The position numbers were made by a program, and so were the translations under genes. Shown here piece after piece: positions 9,447 through 17,567 of a DNA stretch of 64,000 nucleotides (its first letter is position 1; each line of letters starts with the position of its first letter). The DNA lies in contig NZ_CP040924.1 in the NCBI RefSeq assembly GCF_006351925.1, positions 986,501 to 1,050,500 on the forward strand. The letters are read 5' to 3'. This DNA is from Clostridium thermarum. GTDB taxonomy: Bacteria > Bacillota > Clostridia > Clostridiales > Clostridiaceae. The notes under the pieces were generated by a model. The model was not told where the DNA came from, searched no databases, and worked only from the letters and a program-made list of their open reading frames with translations.

Positions 9447-9553
9447 GTTAATCCCAGTAAAGTTTAGTAAATTGCCTTACTGGGATATTTTAATGCTATT
9501 TTTCAAGTTATTAAAGGTACTAAAACTTTGACTCTTACAGAGGAGTATAAAAA

Positions 9554-9694
9554 ATGAACCTATTAGAATTACCAGATATAGATTTGAATAAGGAATTGAG
9601 TAAATGTAAGAACATGGAGGACCTTGTTGGCAAGAATGGATTAATGCAGAGATTGTTTGGAGGGATAATACAGCAGTTTCTAGAGTGTTGTTAA
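9554..9694 (+). pseudogene. IS256-family transposase N-terminal scrap
   Basis: ATG 9554, with GAGGAG upstream, opens 46 codons (MNLLELPDIDLNKELSKC..., VGKNGLMQRLFGGIIQQFLE) before a stop. The block GKNGLMQRLFGGIIQQFLE matches the region before the conserved helix of IS256/Mutator-type transposases. Nothing further of that protein follows. Between 9695 and 9813 only AT-rich sequence is seen, presumably the left end of the IS21 element whose istA begins at 9814. Confidence 0.6.
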
Positions 9695-9813
9695 TGGTAA
9701 AATAAAATGGAGAGATTTCGGCAAACAAAAAGGGAGAATAATTCCCAGTATAGTTTAATATTACTCCTACCTCTGATAGAATAAAAGAGTTATTCATCAG
9801 AGGGGGATGCAGA

Positions 9814-11376
9814 ATGAAGGGATGGAAAGTGTTTGCTGAAATACAAGAACTTAAAAGGAAAGGATTGAACAAATCTCAAGTAGAGAGAATAATGAATATC
9901 AACTACAAGACAGTAACGAAATACTGGAATATGAAGCCAGAAGAATATGCAGAATTAGTGAAGGAGGCAAAGAACAGAGCAAAGAAATTAGACAAGTACA
10001 AAAGTGATATACTTTCGTGGATAAGAGAATTTAGAGATATATCAACGGCTCAGATCCATGATTGGTTAAGAGAACGTTATGGAGAGTTAGATTTTAAGGA
10101 CAGAACACTGAGATGGTATGTTAAGAAGTTAAGAAAAGACTTTAACCTGCCGAAGGCAGCACGTGATAGGCAATATATGGAGGTACCAGAATTGCCCATG
10201 GGATATCAAGCACAAGTAGACTTTGGACAGGCTTGGCTTCATCGGCCTGACGGCTCGAGGATAAAACTTTACTGCTTTGCTATGGTACTCTCTCATTCAA
10301 GATTTAAGTATGTATATTGGTTGGATAAGCCTTTTACTACGGCAACTTTCATTGAGGCTCATGATAGAGCATTTGAGTATTTTGGAGGTATGCCGAAGGA
10401 AATAGTTTATGACCAGGATAGAATACTTGCAGTAGATGAAAATTTCGGCGACGTTGTGTACACCGAAGAATTTCAAAACTATATTAATCTAATGCGGTTT
10501 AAGACTAGGCTCTGTCGAGCCTATGACCCGGAAAGCAAAGGTAAAGTAGAAGCAGTAGTTAAGTTTGTTAAATATAACTTTGCTATACATAGAGTGTTCG
10601 TAGACATAGATTCTTTCAATGAGGATTGCCTGAAATGGCTTGACAGGACTGGGAATGGAAAGGTACATGATATAACGAAAAAGGTACCAGCAGAAGTGCT
10701 CGTTTCGGAGAGACAACACTTACAACCAGTACCTCAATCAATTGATAAAAAATCCAATGATACTAGTTTAATCTATAGCGTGAGAAAAAACAATATTGTT
10801 TTTTATAAACAAAATAGATATCAAGTGCCGAAAGGAACTTACGAACCTGGAAAACAGGTGAAACTAGTACTTAAAGATAACTCATTGGATATAGTAGATT
10901 TAGAAACCGGAGAGATTATAGCACATCATGTTATAAGCAGTAAAAAAGGTGAATTGGTTAAACTTAATCATCCGGAAAGATATATAAGTAAAACTACTGA
11001 AGAAATGTACTTTAAAGCACTCACAGTGCTTGGTGGCACGGAAAGTGCCAAGACACTTCTAGATAATATAAGAAAGGAAAGATCAAGGTATGCTAAGGAT
11101 CAATTAGGTGTTATAGTTAAGGCTGCGTCTAATTATGATGAAGAGTCTGTAAAAAAGGCAATAGAGTATTGTGTAAGCCGAAGGCTCTGGAGTGCCGGAA
11201 TGTTTAAGGATACACTTGAACATTTTAGTATGAAAAATAGTGAAAATTCAAGCAAGAAACCTACTTTAAACAATTCCTCCATCCCTTCAAAGTGCAAGGG
11301 TGTAAAGACAGAAATTAGAGCAATAAGTGAGTATACAATGGCTTTGAAGGAGGATAATAGAGAATGGAAAAATTAG
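9814..11376 (+). CDS. istA: IS21-family transposase IstA (element A)
   Basis: 520 residues. There is an N-terminal helix-turn-helix (IQELKRKGLNKSQVERIMNI, about 5-30), then a retroviral-type integrase core with QVDFGQAW (Asp about 135), VYDQDR (Asp about 199) and SKGKVEAVVKFVKYN (Glu about 244). A C-terminal beta-barrel and basic tail follow. It catalyses strand transfer with the ATPase IstB. It is intact and overlaps istB by 13 bases, as usual in IS21. The partner istB is truncated, so this element is probably immobile on its own. Confidence 0.93.
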   Translation: MKGWKVFAEIQELKRKGLNKSQVERIMNINYKTVTKYWNMKPEEYAELVKEAKNRAKKLDKYKSDILSWIREFRDISTAQIHDWLRERYGELDFKDRTLRWYVKKLRKDFNLPKAARDRQYMEVPELPMGYQAQVDFGQAWLHRPDGSRIKLYCFAMVLSHSRFKYVYWLDKPFTTATFIEAHDRAFEYFGGMPKEIVYDQDRILAVDENFGDVVYTEEFQNYINLMRFKTRLCRAYDPESKGKVEAVVKFVKYNFAIHRVFVDIDSFNEDCLKWLDRTGNGKVHDITKKVPAEVLVSERQHLQPVPQSIDKKSNDTSLIYSVRKNNIVFYKQNRYQVPKGTYEPGKQVKLVLKDNSLDIVDLETGEIIAHHVISSKKGELVKLNHPERYISKTTEEMYFKALTVLGGTESAKTLLDNIRKERSRYAKDQLGVIVKAASNYDEESVKKAIEYCVSRRLWSAGMFKDTLEHFSMKNSENSSKKPTLNNSSIPSKCKGVKTEIRAISEYTMALKEDNREWKN

Positions 11377-11966
11377 AATTGATAAAGGGTTGCGCAAAAA
11401 CACTTAAACTTAACAATTTAAGTGCTAACGCATCAACAATAATTGAAAACGCTGATGTTAATGACTTATCGTATCAAGATTTGCTACTGGATATACTTAA
11501 GAGTGAAGTAAATCTAAAAGAGAAGAAGGCTCAAGAAAGGCTACTTAAAAATGCCGGGTTTCCTATAATTAAGCGCATAGAAGATTTTGATTTAAACTTT
11601 CAGAAGTCTATAACACCTAGACAAATTAACAGGCTCTTGGAACTAGAATGGATAGATAGGATGTTTAATCTTATCTTCCTAGGGCCTCCAGGTGTGGGAA
11701 AAACCCACCTTGCTATCGCAATGGGGTTAAAAGCCGTTGAGGACGGCTATAGGGTTAGTTTTGTTTCAATGGATAATCTTATGCATGTACTAAAAACTCA
11801 AGATATATCAAGAAAAAGTAAAGGTAAAGTCAATAGCATACTATCTTCTAGCCTTGTCATAATTGATGAATTAGGATACCTTCCTATAAACAAAGAAGAA
11901 GCAAATCTGTTCTTTCAGTTAATATCTGCACTTCATGAGCAGGCTTCGATAATAATCACGTCTAAT
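11364..11966 (+). pseudogene. istB: IS21 ATPase IstB (element A), truncated
   Basis: 201 codons are open, with Walker A GPPGVGKTHLA (about residues 110-120) and Walker B LVIIDELGYLP (about 165). The frame ends right after ...IIITSN at 11966, where the end of a second IS21-type element (the 139-bp repeat) begins. IstB proteins are usually about 250 residues, so the last 45 or so (sensor/arginine region and C-terminal lobe) are missing. It was most likely cut by insertion of element B. No matching C-terminal half adjoins element B on the other side. Confidence 0.85.
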
Positions 11967-12105
11967 TGATTATTACGCTCCATTAGAACCGTAGGTTCAT
12001 ATTTTCAAAACTATCGATTCACAGTAAAGAAACCATCTATTCACTTATAAGCACCGCCTGAAGGCGGTGCCTGTATAACTTAATTTATTTGGTGGAGAAA
12101 TGTTC
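11967..12105. repeat. 139-bp exact direct repeat, copy 2
   Basis: Identical to 6839-6977. Here it is the intact terminus of IS21 element B, running from the terminal TG into the last codons of its istB on the minus strand. Comparing the two copies fixes the element end: upstream bases differ immediately (TCTAAT here, TGTTAG at copy 1), and both start at TGATTATTACG. Confidence 0.88.
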
Positions 12106-12825
12106 CCTCATGTTCATGTTCCCAGTATCAATACGAATAGATTTATGTACGATCCGGTCTAGAATAGCATCAGCCATGGTCCCGCCCCCTAAGCGAGTAT
12201 GCCAATCTGACACTTTGTACTGAGTGCAAAACAAGGTGGAGTGACAATCATAGCGCTTCTCAGTAAGTTCAAAAATGAATCTGACATCATCATCGGTTAA
12301 TTCTTGAAGGAGCCATTCATCCAGAATCAAGAGGTTGTAGTTAGAAAATTTGCTTACTAGCTTACTGATCCCTTTGCCTTGTAAAGTTGCCTCAGCACGA
12401 AGCTCCAGAAGCTCTGGCACTCTTATATAGCGTACTCGATATAACTGTCTGCATGCAGCTTTGCCCAATGCGCAAGCTAGAAAAGTCTTACCAGAGCCTG
12501 TGAAGCCATTAAGCACAAGGCTAAAGTTGTTACGCATGTATTGGCAGGTTGAAAGCTCAATAATTTGATTTTTATCAAGCCCCCTATCCGCATAGTAAAT
12601 TGAGTTTACATCTGCATCAGTAAATCTGAATTTGGCTTGCTTTATTAGACGTATTGAGCGCTTATTGTTTTTATCCTGATAGAGACTATCAATAGCTAAA
12701 GTAATTCTTTCGTCAAAGGTCATGGCTGAGTAGAGCGGTTGATCGTCATCCTGTATTTTAAATATATCAACCAGTTCATCAAGGTTTAACTCTCGAAGCT
12801 TGCGTTTTGTTTCATCACCTATCAT
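12085..12825 (-). CDS. istB: IS21-family ATPase IstB (element B)
   Basis: 246 residues from the ATG at 12825, which has GGAGGTGG upstream; the frame extends 9 codons further. Walker A is GFTGSGKTFLACALG, Walker B NLLILDEWLL, followed by TQYKVSDWHTRLGGG and the AILDRIVHKS C-terminal block common to IstB. It is an AAA+ ATPase that licenses IstA-mediated insertion. It is intact, but its istA partner survives only as a C-terminal scrap on the right. Confidence 0.92.
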   Translation of the reverse strand: MIGDETKRKLRELNLDELVDIFKIQDDDQPLYSAMTFDERITLAIDSLYQDKNNKRSIRLIKQAKFRFTDADVNSIYYADRGLDKNQIIELSTCQYMRNNFSLVLNGFTGSGKTFLACALGKAACRQLYRVRYIRVPELLELRAEATLQGKGISKLVSKFSNYNLLILDEWLLQELTDDDVRFIFELTEKRYDCHSTLFCTQYKVSDWHTRLGGGTMADAILDRIVHKSIRIDTGNMNMREHFSTK

Positions 12826-13104
12826 ACCTGCCACCTCCGTAGTATTCTGCACCTCTTACATAGCCATGAGCATTGGACTTTGACTCTAGGGCTTTAAGAT
12901 GGGCATTTTTCTTCTCAAGATAGATAATATCTTGATTACTGGCAAGAATGGACTTAAGCTGCTTATAACGAGGTACACGTGTCATAGGCAAGGCTACTTC
13001 ACATGCAACTTCAAGGCGCTCTTCTGAATAACTCTTACTTAATTTTAAAACTGATAATGCAGAGTTATATCCTTGTTCTTTTATGGTTACACTCTTAAAT
13101 ATAC
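12815..13104 (-). pseudogene. istA: IstA C-terminal fragment (element B)
   Basis: The minus-strand frame open from the IS66 junction at 13104 to TGA at 12815 reads KEQGYNSALSVLKLSKSYS, EERLEVACEVALPM, YKQLKSILASNQDI, ending GGGRYDR. This is the conserved tail of IS21 IstA proteins (GY.S.L.I..L...Y..ERLE.AC..A), overlapping the istB start as usual. The rest of istA and the left end of element B were removed or displaced where the second IS66 element begins at 13105. Confidence 0.85.
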
Positions 13105-13188
13105 GTAAGCGTCAAACTGTCCACACATTTTATGAATATAAATCTTGTGAGATAATACCTCTAGAATAAAATTCCGGAGGTGTTTTTA

Positions 13189-13497
13189 TTGACAAAATTA
13201 AATATGGAAGATTGGCAGCAGCTCATTGCTGATTATAGATCTAGCGGCCTTACCGGGCCGGTATGGTGTCAGCAAAAACAATTGAGTATACACAAATTAC
13301 GCTATTGGATTAACAAATTCAACAAAGCAGAGTTTAAAGAAGAACCAAGACAGCAGTGGGTTTCAGTAAAAACAAATTTATCTATAACAACAACATCTAT
13401 TACTGTAAAAGTCGGTAAGGCTGAAATTTCAGTTTCGCAAGACTTCGATAAAGAACTCTTTGCAGATGTTGTCCAATCCCTATTAACTTTATGTTAA
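13189..13497 (+). CDS. tnpA: IS66 accessory protein TnpA (copy 2)
   Basis: 102 residues. MEDWQQLIADYRSSGLTG followed by WCQQKQLSIHKLRYWINKFN is the IS66 TnpA DNA-binding block. The TTG at 13189 is preferred because CCGGAGG lies 8 bases upstream; a GTG at 13180 lies on the ribosome site itself. It overlaps tnpB by 7 bases, as in copy 1. Confidence 0.8.
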   Translation: MTKLNMEDWQQLIADYRSSGLTGPVWCQQKQLSIHKLRYWINKFNKAEFKEEPRQQWVSVKTNLSITTTSITVKVGKAEISVSQDFDKELFADVVQSLLTLC

Positions 13498-13847
13498 ACC
13501 TAAAGCAGACTTCTAATGTATTTTTGGCTGCTGGAAGTACTGATATGAGAAAATCTATTGACGGTCTCGCCATCATCGTTCAGATGAATTTTAAGTTAGA
13601 TCCATTCTCTGATGCACTTTTTGTATTCTGCAACGCTAAACGCGACAAACTCAAGTTGCTCTATTGGGAGCGGAATGGATTCTGGCTTTACTATCGCCGT
13701 TTGGAAAAAGGTCGCTTTAAGTGGCCTAATAATTCTAAAGACAAAGTTATACATGTAACGGAGCGGGAGCTCCGCTGGCTTTTAGATGGACTGGATATTA
13801 ACCAAAAGGGAGTACATCGTGATATTATGCAGAGAAAAATCATTTGA
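13491..13847 (+). CDS. tnpB: IS66 accessory protein TnpB (copy 2)
   Basis: 118 residues with the IS66 Orf2 blocks VFLAAGSTDMRKSIDGLAIIVQ, FVFCNAKRDKLKLLYWERNGFWLYYRRLEKGRFKWP and the RELRWLLDGLDI tail. Normal length. It is coupled to tnpA by overlap and separated from tnpC by 140 bases that hold DnaA-box-like sites, a half-hairpin and a promoter. Confidence 0.9.
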   Translation: MLNLKQTSNVFLAAGSTDMRKSIDGLAIIVQMNFKLDPFSDALFVFCNAKRDKLKLLYWERNGFWLYYRRLEKGRFKWPNNSKDKVIHVTERELRWLLDGLDINQKGVHRDIMQRKII

Positions 13848-13852
13848 TTTTT

Positions 13853-13891
13853 TGTGGATAACCCTAAAAAATTCAATCAAAAAGTGGATAA
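13853..13891. promoter_or_regulatory. DnaA-box-like sites inside the IS66 element
   Basis: TGTGGATAA (13853-13861, inverse of the perfect DnaA box TTATCCACA) and AGTGGATAA (13883-13891, one mismatch) lie between tnpB and tnpC. A third TGTGGATAA is at 15690-15698 after tnpC. Binding is only inferred from the 9-mer match. Confidence 0.35.
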
Positions 13892-13952
13892 TTTCCAACT
13901 CTTTAAAACTTCTAAAACCGTTGAAAACACTAGCTTTTTACGACTTTTTTTC

Positions 13953-13981
13953 TTGATAATTTTGTATGAAAAGTGTATAAT
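13953..13981 (+). promoter_or_regulatory. Sigma-A-type promoter for tnpC (copy 2)
   Basis: TTGATA (13953-13958), 17-base spacer, TATAAT (13976-13981). The predicted start of transcription falls near 13988, which coincides with the ATG of tnpC, so the message would have almost no leader. Confidence 0.6.
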
Positions 13982-13987
13982 ATAAGT

Positions 13988-15622
13988 ATGAGTAAAACAG
14001 AAGTAAAATCATTTAACTTAGAGAATTACAGTCGTAAAGAGCTAGAGGATGCCTTCATAAAACTCAGCATTGAAAAGGAGCAGGCTGAGCTTAGACTAAA
14101 ATGGTATGAAGAGCAATACAAGCTCAACAAGCAGAGACTATTTGGTAAATCCAGTGAAAAGAATATAGATGGTCAGATTAACATGCCAATATTTAACGAG
14201 GCTGAAAGTGAGCGACAGCCTTTTACTGCTGAGCCTAATTTAGATGATTGTGCAAAGCAACAACAATCTTCATCCAAGGCTAAAAAGCTTAAAGGAAAAC
14301 GTGAAAAAGATCTTTCAGATCTTCCTAAGCAAATAGTTGAATATAAGCTCTCAGCTGAAGAACAGGTTTGTTCTCAATGTGGCGGTCAACTCCATGAGGT
14401 GCGTTCCGAAATCCGCAGAGAGCTGGAGGTCATCCCGGCACAAATTATCGTAAAAGAAATCCACAGCATGATTTATTCCTGTCGGAAATGTGAAAAGGAA
14501 GATATAACTGTCCCAATGATTTCGGCGCCAACCCCTAAGCCTGTCATTAAGGGAAGTATAGCATCCCCTTCTATAATAGCATATATCATGACTAGGAAAT
14601 ATGTAGATGCTACTCCTCTTTATAGGCAGGAACAAGAATACAAGCGGCGTGGTTTACCAGTTAACCGTCAAAACATGGCTAACTGGATTATTCGGGCTGC
14701 ACAAGATTGGCTGAATCCTTTGTACCTGCGTCTACGTAAATACCTTACGGACTATGATGTAGCTCATGCGGACGAAACAGAACTAGAAGTTCTCAATGAG
14801 CCGGGCCGTGAGGCCACAACAAGGTCTTATATGTGGATGTACCGTACAGGCAATGGGCATGAGCCTATTGTTCTATACGATTATCAGCCATCAAGGGCAG
14901 GAGATAATGCCAAAACCTTCTTAAATGGATTTAAGGGTTATCTTCATGTTGATGCCTATGACGGTTATGACAAACTTTTGAAAGATTCCAAAGCCGGCGG
15001 TGCCATGGAAGTTACTCTCGTAGCGTGCTTCGCACATGCAAGGAGGTATTTCACTGATACCTTAAAGGCAGTGACTGATAAAGAAAGCTACATGTATACC
15101 TCTGCTTATCAAGGAGTCAAATATATTGATGAAATGTTTAAGCTTGAGGAAGAACTATCAAGTTTGTCATCTGAAGACCGGTATGATGAACGCCTTAGCA
15201 AACTTAAACCAATGCTAGAGGCTTATTTCTCATGGATTGAAAAGGAACACGCTCTTGCACTACCCAAATCAAGTTACGGGAAAGCTGTCAATTACTCATT
15301 CAATCAGAAGGATAAACTGATGAGTATACTCAAAGATGGCAGGCTGGAACTTAGCAATAACCGCGCCGAAAGGGCAATAAAGCCATTTGTCATTGGGAGA
15401 AAAAATTGGCTGTTCGCCAATACTCCGCAGGGAGCAAAGGCAAGTGCAGTTACTTATAGTATTATTGAAACTGCAAAGGAAAATGATCTTAATCCTTTTG
15501 AATACTTAAAATACTTATTTGAGCAGTTTCCAAATGTTGATATAAATGATTCTGAAGTTTTAGATTCTTTATTGCCTTGGTCATCTACCTTACCTAAATA
15601 CTGTAAATCAAAACAAGTATAG
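13988..15622 (+). CDS. tnpC: IS66 transposase TnpC (copy 2)
   Basis: 544 residues from ATG 13988; an in-frame GTG at 13973 overlaps the promoter's -10 box, so it is disfavoured. Features are a coiled-coil N-terminus, CSQCGGQL and CRKCEKED zinc ligands, a DDE core of AHADETELEV, HVDAYDGYD and NNRAERAIKPFVIGRKNW, and the LLPWSSTLPK tail. It is complete in length. A hairpin with AGTCCCC/GGGGACT arms (15626-15654) follows as a terminator. Confidence 0.92.
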   Translation: MSKTEVKSFNLENYSRKELEDAFIKLSIEKEQAELRLKWYEEQYKLNKQRLFGKSSEKNIDGQINMPIFNEAESERQPFTAEPNLDDCAKQQQSSSKAKKLKGKREKDLSDLPKQIVEYKLSAEEQVCSQCGGQLHEVRSEIRRELEVIPAQIIVKEIHSMIYSCRKCEKEDITVPMISAPTPKPVIKGSIASPSIIAYIMTRKYVDATPLYRQEQEYKRRGLPVNRQNMANWIIRAAQDWLNPLYLRLRKYLTDYDVAHADETELEVLNEPGREATTRSYMWMYRTGNGHEPIVLYDYQPSRAGDNAKTFLNGFKGYLHVDAYDGYDKLLKDSKAGGAMEVTLVACFAHARRYFTDTLKAVTDKESYMYTSAYQGVKYIDEMFKLEEELSSLSSEDRYDERLSKLKPMLEAYFSWIEKEHALALPKSSYGKAVNYSFNQKDKLMSILKDGRLELSNNRAERAIKPFVIGRKNWLFANTPQGAKASAVTYSIIETAKENDLNPFEYLKYLFEQFPNVDINDSEVLDSLLPWSSTLPKYCKSKQV

Positions 15623-15625
15623 CAG

Positions 15626-15654
15626 AGTCCCCATCTGAATAATAGGTGGGGACT
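15626..15654 (+). terminator. Hairpin after tnpC (copy 2)
   Basis: AGTCCCC (15626-15632) pairs with GGGGACT (15648-15654), followed by ATTTTA. A plausible intrinsic terminator placed right after the transposase stop. Confidence 0.5.
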
Positions 15655-15741
15655 ATTTTACTCTATAGGAAATTATGTATTTAAGAAATTGTGGATAACT
15701 TCGATTATTTAAGTGTATCTGTATTTATCTAGGTGATTGCT

Positions 15742-17049
15742 ATGAATAAGATAACCATAAAAATGATTCTGGAACATAAATGGTATGAATTCAAAGATAA
15801 GTTATCATATAGATTGCCTAAAGATATGCGAGAGCATATCTTTAATGTCGTTGAAAAATCTCTTCATTGTGGAGAAATTAATAAAGGTTACGCTGAGTAC
15901 ATGTGTTTCAATTGTGGAGAGAGTATTAAAGTAGGGTTCACTTGTAAAAGTAAGTTCTGTGTGAAATGTGGAAGGCTATACACGCTGAAATGGGTAGAAA
16001 AGCAGCAAGAGAATATGCTAAATGTAGTACATAGACATAGCGTATTTACTATACCTGAGGAACTTAGAAATTATTTTTATAAAAGAAGAGAGATGCTTAA
16101 AGACCTGATGGACGGAGTCTATCAAGTAATTGACTATTGGTACAAAAAACATAAGGGCAAGAGTTATGAGGTGGGTGTAATAGCGGTAATTCATACTTTT
16201 GGACGAGACTTAAAATGGAATCCTCATGTGCATGCACTTGTTACGGAAGGGGCTATTAACAATAAATATAGCTGGTGGAAGCCGGTAGAATATATACCAT
16301 ATGAATACCTAAGGAAGTCTTGGCAAAAAATTGTTTTAGATATCATAAAGAAATATTTTAAGGATTATAAAACTAGAAAATTAATTAGTACCTTGTACAG
16401 GGTATATAAAGATGGTTTTTATGTTAATGCAGACAGAGCCCTTACAGATATGAAAAAAGCCACTAAATACATAGGGAGATATCTTGCAAGAGCTGCGATA
16501 GCAGAGTATAGAATTGAAAGCTATGATGGTGAGAATGTAACCTTTTGGTACGAAGACCATGATACCGGTGAACATATAAAAGTTACATTGGATGTATTAA
16601 CGTTCATTGGAAAGCTGGTACAACAAATTCATAAAAAAGGCTTTAAGTGCGTTAGAAGGTATGGTCTATATTCAAGGAAGAAAAATGCTTTGGCTAAAGA
16701 AATAATACACTTGTATAAGTTTGTTAAACAGTTAAAGATTTCAGATATTCTAAATAGAAAAAAGAAACAAGAAAAAAAGAGGTGGAAGCAGAGAATAATA
16801 GAGACTTTTGATAGAAATCCATTAGAATGCAGAAAGTGTAAAAAAGAAATGGAATTATGGAAAATCTGGCATGATGACTATGGTTTGATATATGATATAA
16901 GGGAATCAACCTATAAGGAGGATAAACCAGATGGATCCAATAGACGAATATTATTACGAACTCAATCCAATAGAGAAAGAAATTGTGTACAAATATCAAT
17001 GCCGCAAGTGCGGTTTCGAAGAGTGGGCCCCAGCCTTTGTGGTAGATGA
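15742..17049 (+). CDS. IS91-family HUH transposase
   Basis: 435 residues from ATG 15742, which has TAGGTGA upstream; the frame is open from 15733. The N-terminal zinc-binding module reads CFNCGE...CKSKFCVKCGR (about 55-77). The HUH nuclease motif is NPHVHALVTEG (His about 162 and 164), and a YIGRYLARAAIAEY segment (about 240) supplies the tyrosine of the IS91 Y1/Y2 family. These act by rolling-circle transposition. The last 40 or so residues read across the start of a second ORF in another frame and end oddly (MPQVRFRRVGPSLCGR), suggesting a recent frameshift or a naturally overlapping gene pair. Confidence 0.88.
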   Translation: MNKITIKMILEHKWYEFKDKLSYRLPKDMREHIFNVVEKSLHCGEINKGYAEYMCFNCGESIKVGFTCKSKFCVKCGRLYTLKWVEKQQENMLNVVHRHSVFTIPEELRNYFYKRREMLKDLMDGVYQVIDYWYKKHKGKSYEVGVIAVIHTFGRDLKWNPHVHALVTEGAINNKYSWWKPVEYIPYEYLRKSWQKIVLDIIKKYFKDYKTRKLISTLYRVYKDGFYVNADRALTDMKKATKYIGRYLARAAIAEYRIESYDGENVTFWYEDHDTGEHIKVTLDVLTFIGKLVQQIHKKGFKCVRRYGLYSRKKNALAKEIIHLYKFVKQLKISDILNRKKKQEKKRWKQRIIETFDRNPLECRKCKKEMELWKIWHDDYGLIYDIRESTYKEDKPDGSNRRILLRTQSNRERNCVQISMPQVRFRRVGPSLCGR

Positions 17050-17173
17050 GATTGCATACATGGATGAGATTCTTGTGGAAGACTCTAAATGTGAAGATTT
17101 GGGAATGCCTATTTTGGTATGCCCTCGTTGTAATGCAGACTTTTATTTTACCGGTGACATTGAAAAGCAATAG
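16931..17173 (+). CDS. Small zinc-ribbon protein overlapping the IS91 transposase
   Basis: 80 residues, MDPIDEYYYELNPIEKE..., with two cysteine pairs (CRKCGF near residue 25 and CPRCNADFYF near 65) forming a probable zinc ribbon. AAGGAGG at 16916 sits ahead of ATG 16931, so it has its own translation signal, although 119 bases overlap the transposase in a different frame. It is followed directly by two hairpins that end the element. Function unknown. It may be an accessory gene of this IS91 type, and the overlap makes cotranslation likely. Confidence 0.6.
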   Translation: MDPIDEYYYELNPIEKEIVYKYQCRKCGFEEWAPAFVVDEIAYMDEILVEDSKCEDLGMPILVCPRCNADFYFTGDIEKQ

Positions 17174-17199
17174 AGTGGCGTTAGCCACTCTATTGAGAG

Positions 17200-17220
17200 T
17201 CCCCGTTAGGGGATTTTTTT
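17200..17220 (+). terminator. Terminator at the right of the IS91-type element
   Basis: TCCCC-GTTA-GGGGA followed by seven T. Just before it, AGAGTGGC/GCCACTCT (17172-17191) forms a second hairpin. IS91-type elements end in small hairpins near ter, so these may mark the element boundary. Confidence 0.6.
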
Positions 17221-17227
17221 ATGAGGG

Positions 17228-17420
17228 AGCACAGCTTCTATTCCAAGTCATTTGGGATTATAATGAATGTAGGAGTACAATCATAATACTAATCCTGAAT
17301 TTGGAAGATGGAACAGCATTTTCTATGACGAAGGCTTACTAGTGGGATCATTGATAGAATAATACACCATAGTTATCTCCTGCTTTTTAAGGGATAAAGT
17401 TACAGAATACAACACTGAAC
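17228..17420 (+). pseudogene. istB: istB C-terminal scrap
   Basis: With one or two frameshifts, plus-strand codons read LLFQVIWDYNECRSTIII, then NPEFGRWNSIFYDEGLLVGSLI, then DRIIHHSYLLLFKG. This matches the IstB C-terminal third (FQ.I...YE..S.I.TTN.EF..W...F.DE.L..AL.DR..H). It is not an exact continuation of the truncated istB at 11966, so it probably comes from a different IS21-type copy. The rest of 17174-17567 shows only the hairpins and the glf promoter. Confidence 0.6.
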
Positions 17421-17516
17421 CACAAATTAACATATTTGTAAACATGGGTGCTTGTAAAATTCTGCGCAGAAAGCTAAAAGTTTCACTTACAAAATACATT
17501 TTCATTTTAAATTAAT

Positions 17517-17549
17517 TTCGTAAATAATACGAAAATAATAAACTATAAT
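17517..17549 (+). promoter_or_regulatory. Promoter region of glf with a palindrome
   Basis: TATAAT at 17544-17549 precedes glf by 19 bases. The expected -35 zone is covered by a perfect inverted repeat TTCGTA-AATAA-TACGAA (17517-17533). There is no good -35 box, so an activator or repressor acting at the palindrome is possible. Confidence 0.4.
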
Positions 17550-17567
17550 AGAAAGAAGAGATTTATA

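Larger units (their letters stand above)
6978..9538 (+). mobile_element. Complete IS66-family element, copy 1
   Basis: Bounded by GTAAGCGTCAAA at 6978-6989 and its imperfect inverse TTTGACTCTTAC at 9527-9538 (11 of 12 match). It carries tnpA, tnpB and tnpC in the usual order, and all three frames are open. A 10-bp inverted repeat (ATCCCAGTAA...TTACTGGGAT, about 9452-9488) follows tnpC. The 8 bases on the left (AAATGTTC) are not repeated on the right (AGAGGAGT), so no target duplication is visible, although IS66 elements normally make an 8-bp one. Confidence 0.85.
13105..15700 (+). mobile_element. IS66-family element, copy 2 (right end not found)
   Basis: Begins with GTAAGCGTCAAACTGTCC at 13105 and carries tnpA, tnpB and tnpC intact. 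No inverse of the terminal repeat (TTTGACGCTTAC) was found between tnpC and the IS91-type gene at 15742, so the right end is probably lost; the end given is approximate. It differs clearly from copy 1 in protein sequence (about half identical by eye), so it arrived independently. Confidence 0.8.

Noticed and set aside
16724..17188. 154-codon minus-strand frame opposite the IS91-type gene
   Set aside because: It lies over the end of the transposase and the zinc-ribbon ORF, has no ribosome site and reads as random hydrophobic sequence.
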